NCBI GenBank assembly: GCA_002422545.1
Contig: DIWF01000017.1
Location: forward strand, 107,265-171,264
Reading direction: 5' to 3'
Origin: Firmicutes bacterium UBA6113
Lineage (GTDB): Bacteria; Bacillota; Clostridia; Tissierellales; Sedimentibacteraceae
Length of the DNA stretch: 64,000 nt
Positions 60,901-64,000 of this stretch are shown in pieces. A program made the translations under genes and the position numbers. Every line of letters begins with the position of its first letter. Positions within the stretch are counted from its first letter, which is position 1. Below the pieces are notes generated by a model that was not told the origin of the DNA, made no database searches, and saw nothing but the letters and a program-made list of their open reading frames with translations.

Positions 60901-62565
60901 GTTGAAATCTGTTATGCTTGTCATGTAGCCTTCTGGTGTGTATGCGTATATGAGGCTGTCTCCATCGGGGTTCATGCTTTTTTCAAGGTTATCTCCGTCA
61001 TAGGTGTATGTAATTGCCCTGCCCGTGCTGTCTGTTACTGCTGAAATGTGATTACCGCTCCATGTAAATATGAATTCTCCTGCAGGGTTTGTTACTGTTG
61101 ACAGCTTATCTCCGGTATATGTGAATGTATATGATTCGCCATTTAAGTTCTCTATTTTCTTGATGTTTCCGTCACTGTTAAAGCTGTAGGCTGTTCCGTC
61201 CTTGTTCATCATCAGGTAGCCGGAACCTGTTTTTTCAAATATATATGGTGAGCCTCCGGAAGAGTTGTATGTTCCGTCAAAGTCCATATTGAAATATATG
61301 CTGTCTCCGTTTGGCATGGTCACTCTTGAATAGAGAGGTTCTTCATCGACCTTGTATGTGAAGTTTGTAGTCCAGCCTTTTCCAAAGCCATAGTCATTTT
61401 CATAATATTTAGATGAATAGTGTCTTGAAAGCTCAAGATTGCTTCTTCCATTCAATTCTATATCCGTATAATCCCAAGTGAAACTTCCATCTATTAAGTC
61501 TACGGGGTCTTCCACAAAGCAGCCGTATATCTCTTTGTATTCAGCTTTTGACAGATATGTCACTACCATTTTGTTGTTTACAAAGAAGGCTAAAAAGCTG
61601 TTGAAATGTCTGTTCTTTTCAAGTATAGGTTCGATTACTATTACATAAATCCCGCGTTCATACTCATATGCTATGTCGTTTCCGTCTTCATCTGTCAAAC
61701 TTCCATCCCACAGTATTATATTGTGGATGAAATCCGTAGTTTGATTTTCTGATTGAACAAGCTGCTCTTTGAGCATTTCTTCATATCGAATTTCGGAGTC
61801 TATTATCTCTCCTTCAAAGATTATTGATGTACTTGTTGTTGGCCTTGAAAAATCTTCAGAGACTATGGACGATCCTGTGGCTACATCTGATATACTGTAG
61901 GGCATAGCCTGCTGCATTAGAAGCTGGTTGAATGGCATGGGCTGAAACAGACCTGTGTAACCGTAGAATAACTCATTTCGCATTGGGATACTGTCTGTAT
62001 CAAGTTTTTTTCTATATTCATCCAGCAGCCTGTTCATTTCTTCTGCCGGAATTTTATTGTAGGCATATTTTTCAGGGTCGCTTTTATCGACGTTGTCCTC
62101 TATGCGTACTCCCTTTATGTATCCTATCTTCTCCCCAAGAAAGTCTTCCTTTATATCTGGATTGTCATTGTATTCAAAAATCATTTTCTCTAGCGGCTCT
62201 CCTGAATATTCGTACAGCGCTATGTCCACAGGCTGAGAATATTCAAGGCTGAATTCAAGCAAAACAGAAGCTTTTGGGACATTCAGGTTTGTGGCCGACT
62301 CTATTAAGTTTGTTGTTTCTTTTGCTTTATCATCTGGATTTTCGTTTGTTGTTGCTTCATCATCTTGATTTTCCTTGTAGCATTTTGCTATGGGCGTTTC
62401 TGTTCCGTCTGCACTTATCATTCTGAAAAACTTGAATAAATTTGCATCAGGAATGTCTGACTCTCCTGTTTCAACAGCCAGAGCCATATTCGGCACCATT
62501 GTCAAAACCATGGCAACCGTAAGTATTAAAGAAAGAAATCTGTTTAGTTTATTTTTGATATTCAT
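54958..62565 (-). CDS. Secreted RHS/YD-repeat polymorphic toxin (RHS-A), intact
   Basis: About 2535 residues from the ATG at 62565 (AAGGGGG ribosome site; an earlier in-frame codon at 62589 has none). Order: Sec signal peptide (LNRFLSLILTVAMVLTMVPN, cleavage after ALA), an unassigned N-terminal region, a DUF6531-type domain near 350-400 (DPVDLIDGSFTWDYTDIELN), a very long YD-repeat barrel (about 420-2180) and the RHS core signature near 2225 (YYAKARFYDAQNRRFASIDP). The last 185 residues form a unique tip beginning after ISDE and ending FGEYIHELKADLGMKANQNF and a helix. No LPXTG, SLH or other wall anchor is seen. WapA-like contact inhibition is the likely role; tip activity is unknown. Confidence 0.9.
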   Translation of the reverse strand: MNIKNKLNRFLSLILTVAMVLTMVPNMALAVETGESDIPDANLFKFFRMISADGTETPIAKCYKENQDDEATTNENPDDKAKETTNLIESATNLNVPKASVLLEFSLEYSQPVDIALYEYSGEPLEKMIFEYNDNPDIKEDFLGEKIGYIKGVRIEDNVDKSDPEKYAYNKIPAEEMNRLLDEYRKKLDTDSIPMRNELFYGYTGLFQPMPFNQLLMQQAMPYSISDVATGSSIVSEDFSRPTTSTSIIFEGEIIDSEIRYEEMLKEQLVQSENQTTDFIHNIILWDGSLTDEDGNDIAYEYERGIYVIVIEPILEKNRHFNSFLAFFVNNKMVVTYLSKAEYKEIYGCFVEDPVDLIDGSFTWDYTDIELNGRSNLELSRHYSSKYYENDYGFGKGWTTNFTYKVDEEPLYSRVTMPNGDSIYFNMDFDGTYNSSGGSPYIFEKTGSGYLMMNKDGTAYSFNSDGNIKKIENLNGESYTFTYTGDKLSTVTNPAGEFIFTWSGNHISAVTDSTGRAITYTYDGDNLEKSMNPDGDSLIYAYTPEGYMTSITDFNGTKYIENTYDDQARVITQYVKEQGTAHFTYDILARKNTVMRDNGYELYIIYDELGRIIEETDSYGTKLIEYNELHQKVSETDKNGNKTTYQHDDRGNISEIKYPDGSLEKFSYNVSNQLIRYTDGEGAQTTYEYDTNGNISTATDGNVNTKYFEYDENNNLISSTDALENTTTYNYDEAGNRTSATDALGNTTTYTYDEIGRILSQTLPDGATTYYEYTSAGKLVKVTDPSGNVKEYTVDGNGFNLTESDWMGNMTAYTYNAQSNVTSITNPLGNVTTYEYDTDGNLNITTNANGAATMYTYDAGGRMTSMTNAVGATWRYTYNANGNLLTTTNPMGGVISSGYDSMQRTMSTADANGNETNYYYDGVGNKTKVTDAMNQSTVRTYDSNGNLISERDRNGSTTTYIYDANNNLAGSTNALNGKTTYVYDSVGNLESITSPDGNTESYTYDNRYNNTGITNSRGFVTNNSYDELGRLTSVTHADGSFVSYSYDSNGAITSITDELGGVTTYTYDSNRRILSTTDPNGGITSQDYDAMGNVLTRTDSMGYVTTYTYTKNNEISSITDAEGNTTQYSYDPMGRLSETTTPEGNTSRTVYDKNGNITEIINADGKSYTYMYDSLDRLISSTDWNGNLRTYDYDAEGNTTGAIDPLGYTSSQSYDALGQLIKDTDRNGNVREYTYDADGNMTSCTDPMGGITRYTYDQDGNRLTEITPLGISTANTYDSMDRISSTTDPMGHVVTFFYDAKGQLIGMTNKDGTSVAYTFDSNGNNITVTDEEGYVVTYTYDSNNRMTELKNARDYTTMFEYDKVGNLIKTTNALGGESSLVYDRDGNLISETNTDGATTTYTYDVLGRVASITDPKCAVTTTEYDGNGNVVKITQADGYSIMYTYDAADRLISYVDAAGYTYSFTYDGNGNKLSGTDGNGNTTYYTYDGLDRLVSKTDAEGGVSSKTYDADGRLIKVINEEGAQTHYIYDDCGRIVKITDALGNAILYTYDEMDRVLTVTDARGGVTSFTYTDRGDVATETNAEGYTISYEYDGRRNMVKKTTVDGSTTYVYDALDRLVSITTPDGKTETFEYNGEGKIISSTDKAGHKTRYNLDANGNIIETIDAMGNSALFEYDSMNNLIKTSMHRVDTQDNVDEWEITLYEFDGRGLVTREVNALGDVTTYTYDGNANLKTKTDADGKVTAYAYNGLDMITSINYNGGKEVSYRYNKVGDLVEMNDWTGKTSFEVDLLNRITRTTDTKGKVVEYNYDETGNQTSVKYPDNTTAAKTYDLLGNLKSVTETDGRTTHYNYDGMNRISKMEYPHGWVEDYQYDSVGQLLNVTDTDPSNNDMKQQKHAYTYDDCGNMTYEYMRGNGTGEATVENTYTYDALHRVISAHENYGNKTRTYQYDSLGNLTYETELGNKSIDYKFNNLNQITKKSEDGWNTQNDFTYDRRGNLIREANTKNGKVSVTGEYTYDETNKMVLGVNELGESSAYLYNGLGALVENTWVIKKNAYGYHDVSALTNMVAGEVVVDPQTGKKDKKDKLAPEVVAASPELNKTSTVVKQFVVDYISETFEPLMEYEINSLEYRYVYGNDRLSVNITGVDTSSGNLIEKVNQIRLYYHMDYLGTADYLTSPMTGKVESWTHYNEWGEITHNAVLKCGQRELDMVKRYATHDYDSVLEMYYAKARFYDAQNRRFASIDPILDGSKYDITDYAKDPVQLVQYLYVKNNPVIYIDPDGLRPVIDDLDPYGAYSEKSFDYRYYRQEHKDMFIEGIVSSATAPVHGFDLSQARDYNKKIQKCDNNLISDEGTDKDKVIELQTRYRNANTPLETAAAIADMAKYTWSIRYNNARNYYIIGAGGNQSAGEAFDVSMGYLIGSQVSYAAGQAIKGASNQLNKIKGTLKSNPYDILKKNNIPQTLTDEEIAAANKLDLQMMAKRDLKMVNDAAKEVGVDRNVFGEYIHELKADLGMKANQNFTYKELLEYAKQLKGK

Positions 62566-62589
62566 TTTTACCCCCTTGTTATTAGTCAA

Positions 62590-62933
62590 CTTTTTCTAAA
62601 ATAACATCTTATTACTTTAATTCCCAACTTAAATTTAATCTATCAACTGAACCACCCCCAATTCAATGTAGATTTAATTTTGAATTAATTAATACCAAAT
62701 ATTTCGGCAATAATTACCAAATATATTCATTTTAATATATTATAAGAAAGAAATTTGTAGAAATTTGTAAGTATTGCTCTTTTCTTGTGAATATAATATT
62801 GAATGTATTTTAAAAGTATACTGCTTTTAAATAATTTCAGCTCTCTATAACAGTCATAAAAAAACCGTCCAGCAAAAGCTGGACGGTTTTATCACTTAGT
62901 CAACAATATTCAATACTATAACTTAAATTGTTA
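62590..62933. other. Gap between RHS-A and groEL
   Basis: About 340 very A/T-rich bases with no gene. It contains the groEL terminator at 62862-62889 and must hold the RHS-A promoter. TATAAT-like boxes exist on the minus strand near 62750, but none has a convincing -35 at the right distance. Confidence 0.5.
62862..62889 (-). terminator. Intrinsic terminator of groEL
   Basis: A perfect 12-bp stem (AAACCGTCCAGC / GCTGGACGGTTT) with a four-base loop is followed on the minus strand by a run of T. It lies 45 bases after the groEL stop and isolates RHS-A from groEL transcription. On the plus strand there is a shorter T-run as well. Confidence 0.92.
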
Positions 62934-64000
62934 TTACATCATTCCCGGCATTCCGCCACCCATTGGAGGCATTGCTGGTTCATCTTTTTTTGGTTCGTCA
63001 GCTACGGCTGCTTCTGTTGTCAACAGCATTGAAGCTACGCTTGCTGCATTTTGAAGAGCTGATCTTGTAACTTTAGTTGGGTCAACTATACCAGCTTCAA
63101 TCATGTTTACATATTTTTCATTCAAAGCATCAAAGCCGATTCCTTTAGCGCTGTTTTTGATTTTTTCAACAATTACGCTTCCTTCAAGGCCAGCATTTGC
63201 TGCAATTTGTCTAACCGGTTCTTCCAGGGCTTTTTCAATTATTTTTGCACCTGTTTTAGCGTCTCCTGTCAAGCCTGCTGCTACTTCAGAAACAACTTTT
63301 GTTGTAGCCAGAAGAGCAACGCCTCCTCCTGATACAAGTCCTTCTTCAACAGCTGCTCTTGTAGCATTCAAAGCATCTTCAATTCTCAATTTCTTGTCTT
63401 TCATTTCAGTTTCAGTTGCTGCACCTACATTGATAACTGCAACGCCGCCTGTTAATTTAGCAAGTCTCTCCTGCAGTTTTTCTCTGTCAAATTCAGAAGT
63501 TGATTCTTCATACTGAGATTTGATTTGTTTTGCTCTTTCAGCGATTTCTTCCTGTGAGCCTGCTCCGTGAACTATTATTGTGTTTTCCTTATCTATTTTA
63601 ACTGTTGCTGCATTACCAAGCATGTCAATAGTTGTGTCTTTTAGTTCATATCCTAATTCTTCAGTGATTACCTGGCCGCCTGTAAGAATTGCAATGTCTC
63701 TTAACATTTCTTTTCTTCTGTCGCCGAATCCAGGTGCTTTTACTGCAACACAGTTGAATGTTCCTCTTAACTTGTTGAGTATGAGTGTTGTCAATGCTTC
63801 ACCTTCAATGTCTTCAGCTATGATTACAAGTGATCTGCCTGACTGAACTATTTGTTCCAATATAGGAAGAATTTCCTGTATGTTGGAGATTTTCTTGTCA
63901 GTTATAAGAATGTATGGATTATCCATAACTGCTTCCATTTTTTCTGTGTTTGTAACCATATATGCTGATAAGTATCCTCTGTCAAACTGCATACCTTCAA
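62934..64000 (-). CDS. groEL: Chaperonin GroEL, C-terminal part (cut by window edge)
   Basis: The frame is open to the window end and encodes the last 355 residues or so of the 60-kDa chaperonin, from (EG)MQFDRGYLSAYMVTNTEK onward. It includes the apical domain (AEDIEGEALTTLILNKLRG, VKAPGFGDRRKEML), the hinge RIEDALNATRAAVEEGLVSG with GGGVALL, and the Gly-Met tail GGGMPGMM. GroEL folds cytosolic proteins with GroES. Its 5' part and groES would be to the right of the window. Confidence 0.98.
   Translation of the reverse strand, partial: EGMQFDRGYLSAYMVTNTEKMEAVMDNPYILITDKKISNIQEILPILEQIVQSGRSLVIIAEDIEGEALTTLILNKLRGTFNCVAVKAPGFGDRRKEMLRDIAILTGGQVITEELGYELKDTTIDMLGNAATVKIDKENTIIVHGAGSQEEIAERAKQIKSQYEESTSEFDREKLQERLAKLTGGVAVINVGAATETEMKDKKLRIEDALNATRAAVEEGLVSGGGVALLATTKVVSEVAAGLTGDAKTGAKIIEKALEEPVRQIAANAGLEGSVIVEKIKNSAKGIGFDALNEKYVNMIEAGIVDPTKVTRSALQNAASVASMLLTTEAAVADEPKKDEPAMPPMGGGMPGMM

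Noticed and set aside
60514..61044. 176-codon plus-strand frame rich in Cys and Val
   Set aside because: Antisense to YD repeats, whose codon pattern produces long opposite frames; no ribosome site.
54958..62565. YD-repeat DNA as a CRISPR array or minisatellite
   Set aside because: The periodic sequence is degenerate protein-coding repeat in frame, not identical direct repeats with spacers.
62690..62730. GCCGAAAT as a sigma-28 promoter of RHS-A
   Set aside because: The -10 resembles sigma-28, but no TAAA-like -35 lies at 14-16 bases, and the position is far from the start.

Overview
The window is 64 kb of AT-rich chromosomal DNA from an anaerobic, motile Firmicute of the class Clostridia (inference). 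The evidence is the Firmicutes-style flagellar gene order, a FliY with CheC domains, the CheC/CheD adaptation genes, CsrA/FliW, DUF6470 and TIGR02530 flagellar operon proteins, an S-layer-homology protein, and a c-di-GMP riboswitch in front of flgB, an arrangement known from Clostridioides difficile. I cannot name the genus from sequence alone.

Layout. (1) 1-7486, minus strand: the N-terminal part of a chemoreceptor, then fliT-like, fliS, fliD, cheB, cheR and cheA. A sigma-28-type promoter precedes cheA. (2) 7681-12157, plus strand: an opposed five-gene group with a FliK-C-like protein, an FlhB C-terminal paralogue (FlhX type), a PilZ-like protein, an exported SLH protein and a ComFB-family protein. 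It ends in a complex nested palindrome. (3) 12312-36516, minus strand: one long flagellar/chemotaxis operon. In transcription order it runs flgB-flgC-fliE-fliF-fliG-fliH-fliI-fliJ-fliK-flgD-TIGR02530-flgE-flbD-motA-motB-fliM-fliY-cheY-fliO-fliP-fliQ-fliR-flhB-flhA-fliA-two flgF/G-type rod genes-fapA-cheC-cheD. It is headed by a sigma-A-type promoter and a c-di-GMP-I riboswitch. (4) 37010-44413, minus strand: parA-like, comFB-like, cheW, a CheW with an inserted CZB zinc-binding domain, then flgM-flgN-flgK-flgL-DUF6470-fliW-csrA behind a sigma-28-like promoter. (5) 44648-62565, minus strand: an RHS polymorphic-toxin island. It has one intact, Sec-exported RHS protein of about 2535 residues, three truncated RHS pieces, different C-terminal toxin tips, and several small immunity-like or decayed genes. 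(6) 62934-64000: the C-terminal part of groEL with a strong terminator.

The flagellar parts form a nearly complete early and middle gene set: export gate, basal body, hook, switch, stator, sigma-28 with FlgM, hook-associated proteins, and CsrA/FliW. Flagellin, FlhF and FlhG are not in the window. A c-di-GMP riboswitch, a PilZ-like protein and two ComFB-type proteins (a family recently tied to cyclic-dinucleotide binding) suggest second-messenger control of motility. The chemotaxis set contains CheA, CheB, CheR, CheY, CheC, CheD, CheW, CheW-CZB and FliY. An orphan ParA-type ATPase sits in the CheW gene group.

The RHS island looks like a toxin-switching locus. The intact protein and a downstream 5'-truncated copy share about 1.9 kb of near-identical core DNA. 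They diverge abruptly at the toxin tip, and each tip is followed by its own small immunity-like gene. Several genes here carry frameshifts, one of them caused by an 8-bp tandem repeat.
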